Below are positions 24,517 through 34,657 of a stretch of DNA of 64,000 bases, piece by piece (position 1 is the stretch's first letter; each line of letters starts with the position of its first letter). This stretch comes from Darksidea phi. Its lineage: Eukaryota > Ascomycota > Dothideomycetes > Pleosporales > Lentitheciaceae. The notes under the pieces are model-generated. The model was not told where the DNA came from and searched no databases. It was given only the letters and a program-made list of their open reading frames with translations. The stretch spans positions 1 to 64,000 of the forward strand of contig JASJFT010000086.1 of assembly GCA_030770425.1 (NCBI GenBank). Reading direction: 5' to 3'. The position numbers and the translations under genes were made by a program.

Positions 24517-26408
24517 ATGGCTCGACATTTGATTGCTGTAATCTTTTTTGGTGAATAGAAATTGCAACAACTACAATAAGCCCTTTGTCTTGAGAGATGA
24601 TATGAAAGCAGAGCCAAATGCACACATGGACTGCTTACTCAACACGCTATTATATGCAAATCAACGGACCGCGCAATGAAATATTAGATATCCCTCGAAA
24701 CGAGAAACTCTGGTGGGTGGGTTACATAGATTGATTAGTCAACTTGCTCACCTTTGTGCATGCAACAAGGTATCCCACGGCTCCGGTGTTACAGAAATTC
24801 ATTTGCGTAGAGGAATCTTTAAATCGTTGCTCCAATGAGGTAATCGAATTTAATATTATAGGCTAAAAATTCTCGTTGAATAACTAAACTCATTGAAACG
24901 TTCGTTTAAGTACTCGAAAAATTGCCAGGTCTAACTTGCATATATTTGCTAGCTACTGGATATATATAATATTCAATACGTAGAACATACATGCCAAAAT
25001 CCTTAGTCTCACGAGCAATTACCATTGATGAATTGAGAAATCTAGATCCCCAGCTCCAAGATTTGCTCAGAGCCCGCATTGGCACCACATGAACGCCCAC
25101 CCCTATCATTTTTCCTGATTATTACTAGCAATCATGTAAACAACTCCGTTAGGGTTCATATGACCCCCTGGTAGTAGGTAAATGATACTTCGGCTGAAGT
25201 AGAGCAAAATTACCCGGTTCCAGAAATCCGCAACGGCATTTTGCGCTTACTTTAAAAATGGCGAGCTCACAGACCACGGGGTTGTCGACTACTTCCAACA
25301 CTTTACCACGCCTATTTCGAGATGGAACCCAAGTAGGACATGCATAGCCTGACATGAGTCAATCACGAAGCTCCCCTCCCAATTCAAGCCACTGTGCGAT
25401 GCATACGAGCTGCCTATTCCACCTATGTACTTTTGAGCGATTAAGGAATTGCTTGGAGCACCTTTAAAGTGAGATTGACCAGAGAAGGGATCTAGGATAT
25501 GCGTAATCAGGTATTGTGAAAAAGCGATCTGGGTGGTTGTGTAGCATTGAGAGATGGAAAAATTGCTGTTCGTGTGGCGTCGTTCGGTGGATTGGATAGG
25601 ATTCTCTGAGAGCTATCAATTCATGTTGCCGCTTAAAGTAAGCGACGCCATACCGTAAGCCCGACCTGCTTCATAACGCATGATCAGCTTCTTGTCTCGG
25701 ATCTGCATACCCAGACACTCGGGAGATGCTGTAATGATATTTGAGGGGGGAAGGCTGGTTATAGAGGCTATATATCTAGTGGATCGGTCCCCGGAAGCGA
25801 ATGGGGATATCACTTGCGAGAAGAAGACCCGGTTTCTCCTCCGATTCATGTATGTCTGAAGGCTCTAGCGGTAAGGTATGCTGTAAGCCGACGTAGCTGT
25901 GGAATCCACCAAACAGGATCAGTCTCTGGAGTCTGAAGAACGTTTGGTACCAGTGACTGAGCGCATCCTTCAAGTCCGTTCTCACTATACCATTACCGCC
26001 CGGTCGTTGCATCTTTGTTTTCTCTCGACTGGTGATTGTTCAGTTGACGAATAGCCTTCCAACAGAGGCTAGTGCCTCACCTTCACTTCCCTAACTTTTT
26101 CACACACGTTCACATGGTGTCTATGGCAACCTCTTTTACTGCTGTTCACTTGCTCACCAGTTTTGCACTAAATTATTAGCTTCCTGGTCTAGCAACGGTA
26201 GATAACCTTTTCTCACTTTTTAGTGCGGACCTTACAAAAGGGACTCTCACTGTGCAAGTCCCAATCAAACATTTTCTCTCATACTCAACTACTGCATCGA
26301 CACACTCGTGGTTTTCCGAACCTAAGCAGCTATATTCTCCTTTCTCTGCAACTATTAACTTTCCCTCTAAAGCTTCAAAGTCTCGATTCGAAATCGACCC
26401 TGGGAAAG
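24517..26408. other. Intergenic, no gene supported
   Basis: About 1.9 kb. Two overlapping minus-strand frames at 25616-26012 (ending ...YGMASLTLSGNMN and ...IPIRFRGPIH) could be a decayed gene, but I recognise no family and cannot join them with a splice. Nothing else stands out. Confidence 0.35.
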
Positions 26409-27281
26409 ATGCGTTCGTTCATTCTATTTCTCATGGTCGGTCTTGCCGTTGTCTTCAAGGTCGCGAGTGCTCTTCAACAGCTAGTCGATACAATCACCAC
26501 GTAAGTTTCAACCGTTAGCCGCACGGCCACGATTCTGATAGTCTGCTATAGGGCTCATATGGCTGATCTTAGGGTTACCTCCGAGGTCGCAGATGCTGTT
26601 TCGCAGCCTGCCCAAGGTGACAATGACGCGACAGCCGTGTAATTCTCCTCATCTGTCACCCGTTTGCTGACACTCTGACTCTGTGATAGCAAGCCACCAC
26701 CAACAGCTGTGATTATCAAAGAGGTGGCCGGACATACCGGACTGTATGTGCCTATGATGTACGTCGGCTACATGGATAACTCCGGAAAATACGAACGATA
26801 CCAGTGCGATGACCCCAACGGCAAAGAATTGAAGATATGGGGCACTATAACGACGAGTAAGCGGAAGGCGGTGACTGACGGTCTGTCTTCTTGCGTGTCA
26901 ATCTCCATCATCAGTCGCAGTGCTACTCTCAAGGCCCATATTCCTCCGTATCTATGCCCTATTATCAAGGGAGACAAGAAGGATAAGGGAAAGGAGCAAC
27001 AACTGAAGAACCTCAAGGCCGCCCTCAAGGCTGCCATCAAAGACCACAAGTTAGCTTTAGAGAAGGCCACCACTGTCGTTGTTGCAGGGCCTGAGAGCAA
27101 GGAGGACGAAGTCAAAACCATCCTCAGTAAGTTGCTTGACGCCGATTCGTCATTCGTCCGGTACAAGCTGGACATGAAATTGGATCCGCACAGGAACGAC
27201 CGAAGCACAGTCGTTGACCTCACGGTGTCGCCCCCAAAATTCTACATCGAGGGCCATCAAGTGCCTTACAAGAAGGATTAG
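26409..27281 (+). CDS. Secreted protein with a CheD/CNF-like Thr-Cys-His motif
   Basis: Predicted 256 residues from three exons (26409-26500, 26552-26638 and 26690-27281), all in phase. A hydrophobic signal peptide (MRFSILF-like start MRSFILFLMVG, about 22 residues) predicts secretion. A low-complexity region to about residue 65 is followed by a domain of about 190 residues. Its core reads VTDGLSSCVSISII and, 15 residues after the Cys, KAHIPP: Thr122, Cys128 and His143. This T-x5-C and C-x14-H arrangement is that of the papain-like glutamine deamidases (CheD; CNF-type and BLF1-type deamidases), with LSSC in place of LGSC or LSGC. A lysine-rich stretch follows at about 158-185. The function is inferred from this motif only; no catalytic activity can be claimed. 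No repeat or mobile gene adjoins it apart from the downstream MITE. Confidence 0.72.
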
Positions 27282-27487
27282 CTTCGTCACTAGGCGGGGC
27301 TCCTGGGCGGTGCCCACACTTCTATTTATTTTACGGCATTATGGAACTTCTGAACGGGGGCAGGGAATTGCTTGGGCTACCAGAGTATATAGTCTTACTC
27401 TACCTATGGTAGCTCAGAATATATACCAGATTTTGGAATAGCCATCATGCTAAATACATGCCTTGCTTGTCTAAAGCTTCCCCACTA
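27282..27487. other. 3' flank of the secreted-protein gene
   Basis: Short non-coding stretch ending at the TA dinucleotide (27486-27487) that flanks the MITE. Nothing else seen. Confidence 0.4.
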
Positions 27488-27850
27488 ACGTGGTTTTTCA
27501 GTCCCCGGCCCGAATCACTCCTCGGCCCACCCAAAAAACCTACCAAAAATGGGAAAAATCGGACCTTCATATCTCAACAACGGCTTAATAAAATAATCCG
27601 AAACTCTATACTTAGGCTTTTATATCTATTTTATAACTACTATTAGGCTCTAGAGGTATTTTATTAAGTGGTTCTAGAGATACAGCAATTAAGCTTAAAA
27701 TTGGGGGCCAAAACACGACATCTTGATAATGGCTAAGCCTACTACTCTAAGACTTTAATAAGAGGTTTCAAATAGGTATTAAAGCCTTCGTATAGAGTTT
27801 TAAATTTTATTATTAAGCCGTTGTTCGGGCCGGGGACTGATAAAACACGT
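27488..27850. mobile_element. 363-bp MITE with terminal inverted repeats and TA target duplication
   Basis: The left end reads ACGTGGTTTTTCAGTCCCC and continues GGCCCGAA. The reverse complement of the right end reads ACGTGTTTTATCAGTCCCC and then the same GGCCCGAA, so about 25 of the first 27 bases match. A second inverted pair lies inside, around CAACGGCTTAATA and ACTCTATAC; on the left it is displaced by about 57 bp of extra sequence. TA flanks both ends (27486-27487 and 27851-27852). The interior is TA-rich with no coding capacity. TA duplication and this length fit a non-autonomous Tc1/mariner (pogo/Fot1-like) element. It sits between the secreted-protein gene and the MFS gene. Confidence 0.85.
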
Positions 27851-27852
27851 TA

Positions 27853-28227
27853 GCTGCTTACTGGTGACGGCCGACACTCCGACGGCACGGGTAAATAGCG
27901 CGGCAGATGCATGGCAGCAACCTGACTGGCCGAAATTTCCAGGGCCCCCAAAATTTGCATCATCAGCATCCCTTCCAGCCGATCGTTGTGGGTTTCCACG
28001 GTGATACCGGACGCTACCCCGCACGCGCTGATTGTCCCAGATGACCGACCGAGCGCGAACAGTGCAGGTAGAATCGGATGCCGCCTGCAATATTAGCCTG
28101 CAGAGCTAGTGTTTAAAAGCTGGGCCCGTCCTAAGCTTTCTTTTTCGCTTTTCGCACTGCTTGTTTCGACGCCTCTTTGTTCAGCGTCGAGAAAGTGGCG
28201 CCGCATTTTCACGACGGCACGCTCACA
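27853..28227. other. MFS gene upstream region
   Basis: About 375 bp between the MITE and the transporter ATG. It presumably holds the promoter. No TATA box is evident. Confidence 0.4.
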
Positions 28228-29946
28228 ATGGCGACCCTGACCCATGACATTAAACCGAGCGGTGTGCTGGCCGACGACAGGAAATTTGAAGATGTTGCAG
28301 AAAAGGGTCCGAGTTCCGAGGGCGAGATTGAGGCCAACCATCTAGAGTTGGACGAGAAGGAGGCGCGAAGGATATTGACCAAGGTGGACTACAGGCTCGT
28401 GCCTATGCTGTCGCTGTTATATCTCGTCGCATTCATTGATCGCAGCAACAGTAAGATTTTCATCATTGTACGAATCAATCAACGGATGCTAATGGTATTG
28501 CAGTCGGCAATGCGAAAGTCGCCGGTCTGGTCAAGGACTTGCACATGGAGACCGGGCAGGGCGGCCTCAAGTACAACACAGCTGTTACCCTGTTCTTCGT
28601 GCCGTACACGCTGCTCGAGGTTCCTAGCAACATTGTTCTCAAGATGATGCGACCGAGTCGGTGGATCGCGATCATCATGTTTTGCTGGGGCTTGGTGATG
28701 ACTCTAATGGGGCTCGTCTCAAATTATTCCGGCTTGCTTGCCGGACGGTTTTTCTTGGGCGTCACCGAGGTATGCTGATTCCACCTTCGGTGACTGAATA
28801 GCGTACTGATTCAGAGCATATAGGCCGGCTTCTTCCCCGCAGCGACCTTCCTCCTAACCCTCTGGTACCGCCGCTACGAAGTGCAGCGTCGCATGGCCGT
28901 CTTCTACATCGCCGCCTCCCTCTCTGGCGCCTTCTCCGGCCTCCTCGCCTTCGCCATTCAGAAGCTTGACGGCCGCTCAGGACTCGAAGGCTGGCAGTGG
29001 ATCTTTCTGATCGAAGGCCTGATTCCGGTCTTCCTTGCACTCTTCATCTGGAAGGTCTTGCCGGACTCGCCGGAGACTGCAAGCTTCTTGACGCAGCCGG
29101 AGAGAGACTTTCTAGTGAAACGGTTGGCTGAAGAGACGGGTAGCGGGCACGGGAAGGTGACGAACCAGGATAAGATGGGGAAGAAGTTCATCAAAGCGGG
29201 GCTGTCGGATTGGAGGGTTTGGTGCGCTGTTGTTATCTTTTGGGGAAACACTGTTGGTGTCTACGGGTAGGTTCCCCTCAACTTTCCGTGTGCTTTTATG
29301 AATATCCGACTTACTGGTCTGCAGCTTTACCGCCACGGTTCCAACCGTCATCAATGGCCTTGGCTACTCCGCGGCCAATGCCCAGCTTCTTACGATTCCC
29401 ATCTACGTCTTCGCCGCCATTCTCACTATAATCTTCGCCTGGTGGTCCGACCACGCACGCATTCGCTCGCCTTTCATCATTGCCGGTTTCGTCATCGCAG
29501 CCTGCGGCTTCATTGCCCAACTCGCAATCCCCCATCCCAAGTATCCAGGCCTCACATATGGCTTCCTCTTCCCGGTCGCTGGCGGTCTCTACTGCCCATT
29601 TATTATCCTCGTGTCGTGGATCGCGAACTCTCTCGCACCGAGTAGTAAGCGTGCAGTCGGCATGGCACTGCTGATCAGCGTGGGAAATATGGGTGGTATC
29701 ATGGGAAGCAACATCTATCTGGATCGAGAAAAGCCGAAGTATACAACCGGGTTCGCGGTTTCGTTGGCGATGTGCTGTGCGTCCGTTGCGATGACCTACT
29801 TTTTGAGGATCTCGTATCAGAAGGAAAATAACAAGAGGGCGGCTTTGTTGGCGGAACATGGCGAGGAAGCCATCAGAGCAAGGTATTCGGACGAAGAAAT
29901 GCTGGACCTGGGAGATCGCAGTCCATTCTTCAAGTACACACTATAA
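28228..29946 (+). CDS. MFS transporter, anion:cation symporter (allantoate permease-like) family
   Basis: Predicted 517-residue plasma-membrane transporter with 12 membrane segments. Exons: 28228-28450, 28504-28769, 28824-29266 and 29325-29946; all joins keep frame. Family features: RLVPMLSLLYLVAFIDRSN at the first helix, then IGNAKVAGL, LEVPSNIVL, a GRFFLGVTEAGFFPA segment, LWYRR, GWQWIFLIEG, LPDSPETASFL, then FTATVPTVINGLGY. These are typical of the ACS (Dal5/Tna1-like) group, which imports carboxylate-type solutes such as allantoate, nicotinate or related vitamins and acids. I chose the ATG at 28228 because the frame upstream has no ATG. The substrate cannot be assigned. Confidence 0.92.
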
Positions 29947-30014
29947 ACGAATTGCTTAGGCAGGCAGTGAATATGCACAAGAGTAATGAAGTTTCTTGAC
30001 GGAGGTAGAGTCGT

Positions 30015-30411
30015 CGCGTGGTGCTTTTGCGCCTACAGCCATCTTTAGCATGTTTCGTGGTGACGCTTATGATATCATCGATCGAGTCCGTTGCGTACTG
30101 AGCGCATGATGCTCATATGTAGTAACAGTCGCTCGTGTGAGCACAGCAGTCATGGCTAGCATACTTGCGTGGCGACGCTTGTAATACTCACAATTGAGTC
30201 AGTGTTGTGCATTGAGCGCCATAATATCTAGAGAACAAAGAGAGAGGCACCAGCGCCGCGTGAGTGCTTTGGCGCCTGTAGCCATCGCTATTACATTTCG
30301 TGTTGAAGCTGGCAATGCCATTAGTCGAGTTGATTTCGTGAGTGTGCATGGCTAGCTTGCTTCGTGTGACGCTTGTAATGTCAATAGTAGTCAGTGTTGC
30401 GCACTGAGTGT
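30015..30411. repeat. Degenerate tandem duplication, about 245-bp period
   Basis: CGCGTGGTGCTTTTGCGCCTACAGCCATC at 30015 recurs at 30257 with changes (GCTTTGGCGCCTGTAGCCATC). ATGGCTAGC...GCTTGTAAT...CAGTGTTG recurs at about 30152 and 30347. The segment near 30050-30105 is a further partial copy of the second half. Confidence 0.6.
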
Positions 30412-30473
30412 AAGACTTGATAGCACTAAATACGGTGAAGGATAATTATAGAAGGTGGAATACAGTACTAGGA

Positions 30474-30534
30474 CAAAAGTCTGTTTGCCGAAGACCTATC
30501 CGAATTCGAAAGCGGATCAGCCCCTATAAACAAC
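30474..30534 (+). repeat. Dispersed repeat fragment, family A copy 2
   Basis: It aligns with 19505-19565 over about 60 bp. Shared words are TCTGT, CCGAAG, CCGAATTCG, AAGCGGATCAGCCCC and AACAAC. Confidence 0.6.
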
Positions 30535-30856
30535 TACCATGTAATAGTGAATTATTTGATTTGGATTTGTATAGTGGGAGTCTCTTTAGAAGGTCCGCAC
30601 GAAATATAGTAGGAGTTTGTACACAGTAGGGGTGCTATACCTATACCTTATACACGATAATAGAGCTATAGAGCTATATATAGTAATACCGATAAGGTAA
30701 TGTTTCGAATATTAAGGCGCTGGACGAGAAATGATATGTAATACCGAACCACAGAGCCTAGTTGGGAGACCAACAGCGGTAGCGAGGAGTTAGCGCACCA
30801 ATACTACTACCCACAGTATAAAAATTGCCTGAGATGATGGTACCAGCATCCCACTT

Positions 30857-31024
30857 ATATCTATCTCTTATCCTTAGCCAGCTTCCTCACTACATCCATC
30901 TCTTATCCTTAGCCAGCTTCCTTATATCTATCTCTTATCCTCAGCCAGCTTCCTTACATCTATCTCTTATCCTTAGCTAGCTTCCTTACTATATCTATCT
31001 CTTATACCCAGCCAGCTTTCTTAC
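30857..31024. repeat. Minisatellite, five copies of a 32-36-bp unit
   Basis: Each unit contains ATCTATCTCTTATCC followed by TTAGCCAGCTTCCTTA, with slight length changes between units. It is non-coding. Confidence 0.85.
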
Positions 31025-31039
31025 ATTAACACCCACCAA

Positions 31040-32035
31040 CTACATATCTTTACTAACGATCGTTCGCCTAGTTCTTTATTAGGACCTTTAGTAGGAGGAA
31101 CTAGGTTATAATAGCCTATTTGAGTATAGCGCTCTAAACCTTTTGAATATCGCGGCGGAGCGTCCCCGGCGTTATAGGCAGGAGGTACTGCTAATAGGGC
31201 TTCTTAATTATAATAATTATTGGTATAAAAATAACTATACGTTAGATATATTCGAGGGAACGAGCGGTAATAGGATTCTTATATAGCTATTAGTAGTTAC
31301 CTATAATATATTCCTTTCTAAGGCCCTATATAATAAGGATAGGCGTTTCGTTAAGAGGTAGCTATTCCGTCTATATAGGCTGGAGGATAAGCTTATATAG
31401 GGAAGACCGTTTAGAAGAAAGAAATCGGCCTTCTTAGTAGACTATTAAGGGAACTAATACCTAACGTAGAAGATAGAGCTGGTATCTATAGTAGATACGA
31501 TACGAACGATAGCGTAGAGGCGGAGAACGACGGGGATACCTAGCTAGGAAGGGTTAGTTATTAGCGCGTTTAACTATCTATATATATTATTAGTAAAATA
31601 GAAGCTATTATTATTATATAGTTACTACCTATTACGTAAGATATCGAAATATTAAAATATAATAAGGTAATTAGAATTACGAAAAATATAGCCAGCCTAG
31701 AAGCCAACGTAACGTTACGCCGGGTAGTAGCCTAAGCTCCTAGAGAAGGGGATCTAAAGTTATATATAGTACTCTTCTCTTTAGCTATATTTAGAAACTA
31801 GAAAGATAGCGGTAGTTCTAAAGCTCTCTATAGCTTACTTAGTAATAGTAAAAAGGGCGGCCCGCCCGCTCTAGTTATACCCCTACGCTAGAGGTAATAG
31901 TTTATAACTTTTATAGGGAAGCTTTAACCGCGCTTTAGCTAAACCTTTCTTAAGGCCGCGGATAAGACTACTCGGACTTAGTAACTACAGATTATACCGT
32001 TATAAAAACGGCTCTATAGTATCGTAGAGCCATGT
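31040..32035. repeat. RIP-degraded repeat (probable transposon remnant), family B copy 1
   Basis: About 1 kb of strongly TA-enriched DNA with few CA/TG dinucleotides and stops in every frame. The part at 31604-31760 is homologous, with mainly C-to-T type differences, to 43838-43966 on the other strand. The original element is not identifiable from what remains. Confidence 0.65.
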
Positions 32036-32412
32036 ACGTACTGCTTCCCGGCTCCTATTAGGCCTGGGCACTTCACTAAGCCATCCTGCTCACCTTTGAG
32101 AGGCGGGGAAAACATGCCAAAAAAAAAAAAGGAGGACGGGTATAAGGATGCCTGCGATTGTATTCGCTTAAGATTCTTTGTAATGAAGATATCCTAAGAA
32201 ATGATCTCTTCTGGTTGAAGTTGCGCGATAAATTCACACGAATGCGCTGAAGGGTATAGGAAAGGTAATAAGCTGATCGGTTTTGACGAACGCTAAACAG
32301 ATACGATAGCTGTCCGAAGCCCTGATCGAACTCAAGCATTCAGGGCCTTGGGCGTCTCTCAAGAATTAAACAAGCAGAGGCATTCTAGTGTACGAAAAAG
32401 ATCGTGCGGGCT

Positions 32413-32488
32413 AGGATTGTTCTAACGGTCAAGGATTGCTTTAACGGTCAAGAAATGCTTTAATGGCTACGGATTGTTTTAACGGTCA
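32413..32488. repeat. Four 19-bp tandem repeats
   Basis: The unit AGGATTGTTCTAACGGTCA is present four times with one to five changes. It lies about 80 bp beyond the 3' end of the gene at 32567-33130. No function is evident. Confidence 0.8.
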
Positions 32489-32566
32489 TGCAAATTGAGT
32501 GGCCTCCCCTTACGACGGTTCACGTGCTGGGATCCGCTTCCACCCTGCACACAACCCTTTCAATGT

Positions 32567-33130
32567 TCAGTCAAAATCAAGCGGCGCCCAAATAATAGTA
32601 TTCGTTTCTTCGTCTTTGTGCCACCAATTCCCGACTTTATCATTCCATGTCCAATACTTGTGGGCGGGGTCAGCCATGAAGTCGTTGTAGTCAGGGATCT
32701 GGTAGTCTGCGAAAAAATCCTCCTCCGGGTGAAGAGCATCATCATTGAAGGATGGAAGCTCTAGGTCGCCGTAGCCATCATCGTATTGACTATCTTCGTT
32801 GAGATGGAGATCTCCGGTGCGGAGAGTCACCTGTTCAATCTCTTGGAGTTCGACTGGACTACATCCGTGTACATTTGCTGGCGAAGTTTCGACTACACTT
32901 TGTAACCGGACCGCTTGAGGTTGTGTCTCTTCCAAAGAGGAGTGGTCGTCGTATGAAATGTCTGTACTGGGTGCTCGAACATCTTCTGATTGACCTGAGA
33001 AAACGCTCTCCTTGTCGGATAGAGTGGTGGAATAGGTGCGCTCGGAGACGGCCACAACTTTGTCTTCTGCTGATGATGAACCCCGGATGTTGACATCGTC
33101 CTTGCTGCGAACTGGAATTTCCAGAGGCAT
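32567..33130 (-). CDS. Uncharacterised acidic protein with an aromatic C-terminal motif
   Basis: Uninterrupted frame of 187 residues from the ATG at 33130. I do not recognise a named domain. The first 120 residues are Ser/Glu/Asp-rich and look disordered. The C-terminal 50 are acidic and aromatic: DFFADYQIPDYNDFM, then KYWTWNDKVGNWWH, then EETNTIIWAPLDFD. Paired Trp motifs of this kind occur at the C-termini of some uncharacterised fungal proteins. No signal peptide or membrane segment. It is divergent from the next gene, with 297 bp between the start codons, so the two may share regulation. Confidence 0.7.
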   Translation of the reverse strand: MPLEIPVRSKDDVNIRGSSSAEDKVVAVSERTYSTTLSDKESVFSGQSEDVRAPSTDISYDDHSSLEETQPQAVRLQSVVETSPANVHGCSPVELQEIEQVTLRTGDLHLNEDSQYDDGYGDLELPSFNDDALHPEEDFFADYQIPDYNDFMADPAHKYWTWNDKVGNWWHKDEETNTIIWAPLDFD

Positions 33131-33427
33131 AATCGAATCCCATAAGATTTTGTTCCGTTAAGTTTAAGGAGGTGAGATAAATAATGCTACAGTGAGAGCA
33201 GTTGACTTTATATATCGAGGGCTTGGGCTGTCATTTTACGAAAATGGCAGCGTAAGCGATAGGCTGCGAAAGCCTTCCGAAGCAAACCCTGCACGATCGA
33301 GTGGCTGCGATTCATCCTCACAGCCATCGGTTAGCTCCGGTGGCGTGGAAGAAAAAACAATCCGCACCCTCGGAAGCTCTTGAGATTCCTCGTCCCACTC
33401 CGATCCTCAGCGAAAAGGATATCCACC
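33131..33427. other. Shared divergent promoter region
   Basis: 297 bp between two divergent start codons. A TATATA-like word lies at about 33210-33215. The downstream ATG at 33428 has a good eukaryotic start context (CCACCATG). Confidence 0.4.
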
Positions 33428-34657
33428 ATGCCTAAACGCCGCAAGTACCCCAAGCCTGCTCGGACCGTCCGTCGCATCTTCAAGGAGATACGAGCCAAGC
33501 CCCCTCAATCGATGACCGCGTCTAACATCCGGGAGAAGCAGAACATTGCGGGACAAGATAAACGTAGCGATAGACTGGGATCGATTGGGCAAGTAGCCAT
33601 TGGGGGGCCGAATGCTCTCGCGAGTAGCAATATGGCCTTCGACAACAGCGTTGATGGGGATCCATCTGGGTACGGGTCGGCGCCAGGCGGATCAGGACCA
33701 TTCGGAAACGGCAGCAATGCAACCTCCCTTCCGATTCAAGGCTTCTACCCTGCTGGGCAAACTGGGGGCGTTGGCCCAGAAGGAGCGACCATGACGGCTC
33801 CCAACGCGTCTTCGACCCGACCTCCCGACTATAGAATCTATGCAGTCGACGTGGGGGCTGGCTCCAGAACTGAACCACTCTGCGCAGTCTTTAATAGCCA
33901 GACTAGCTATTCCTGCATGCTTGCAGAAGTTGCCGAAAGGCTGCCCAGTATAATAATCCGGGACACTACCCCAGCACAACGACACCGATGGTATCCCACG
34001 CCGGCTGGTCAGATTTATAGGACACAGCGATACGCTGAGTTCGACCTGAAAGCCTTCGATCCTTATATCCCTACGGTGAAACTCACTATGCTCCTTTTAG
34101 AGGGCGACGGTCCGATCGATGGGGTCCACGTCTACCTCGGTAGGGCCGTGTTTACCAAGCTCGCGGAACTGCAGATTCCACTAAGCGTTCGGGAAATTGA
34201 TTTTGTCGGGCAGAGCATCGACTTTGGTGCGATGAACTGGGCTATAGGACAGAACGGAAATACCGGAATGCAAGGTAAGCGTACGGTCGTTCTACAAGAT
34301 AATATGAAGTTGACAAGGATTAAAGCTCTTCCAGGCCCCGTACCTACGGCGTACAACGGGGGTCCCGGTCCGTCAAACATGTCCCACTTCGACCCGCTTT
34401 CGTTTACAACCAGCCCCGAGCTGTTCTCCTCCTATTCCGACTCCCAGGATACTATATTAATGGAGACTTCCCTTTTCTCGGGGCCATCAAAGTATACATC
34501 GACAATCTCGAGCCTTGAATCGACTGTTGCTCTATCAAACCCTAAGGCGAAATTCATGAAGAACCCCACTAATGACGTCTTTGTGGGATTCCAGGGAGAG
34601 TCCGCTGCTCATGATGGCGACCTCGACTCCGACACTATTACCCCCGCTATGTTGTAA
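33428..34657 (+). CDS. Uncharacterised protein with a possible degenerate retropepsin-like fold
   Basis: Single-exon frame of 409 residues. The ATG at 33428 is chosen for its CCACC context; the frame upstream lacks an ATG. The N-terminus is very basic (MPKRRKYPKPARTVRR), followed by a Gly/Ser/Asn/Pro-rich linker to about residue 135. The central part (about 138-260) contains LCAVFNSQTSYSCMLAEVAERL and, about 80 residues on, VHVYLGRAVFTKLAEL. Their pattern resembles the D-T/S-G loop and the LGRDFL segment of retropepsins, but the catalytic Asp is absent. The C-terminus is Ser-rich. I treat the fold as a hypothesis; family and function are unknown. Confidence 0.7.
   Translation: MPKRRKYPKPARTVRRIFKEIRAKPPQSMTASNIREKQNIAGQDKRSDRLGSIGQVAIGGPNALASSNMAFDNSVDGDPSGYGSAPGGSGPFGNGSNATSLPIQGFYPAGQTGGVGPEGATMTAPNASSTRPPDYRIYAVDVGAGSRTEPLCAVFNSQTSYSCMLAEVAERLPSIIIRDTTPAQRHRWYPTPAGQIYRTQRYAEFDLKAFDPYIPTVKLTMLLLEGDGPIDGVHVYLGRAVFTKLAELQIPLSVREIDFVGQSIDFGAMNWAIGQNGNTGMQGKRTVVLQDNMKLTRIKALPGPVPTAYNGGPGPSNMSHFDPLSFTTSPELFSSYSDSQDTILMETSLFSGPSKYTSTISSLESTVALSNPKAKFMKNPTNDVFVGFQGESAAHDGDLDSDTITPAML

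Larger units (their letters stand above)
29947..32566. other. 2.6-kb repeat-rich, RIP-affected intergenic region
   Basis: No intact gene. It holds a degenerate 245-bp tandem duplication (30015-30411), a family A repeat copy (30474-30534), a 32-36-bp minisatellite (30857-31024), a TA-rich RIP-like block (about 31040-32035) and a 19-bp tandem repeat (32413-32488). An A11 run lies near 32106. Confidence 0.7.
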
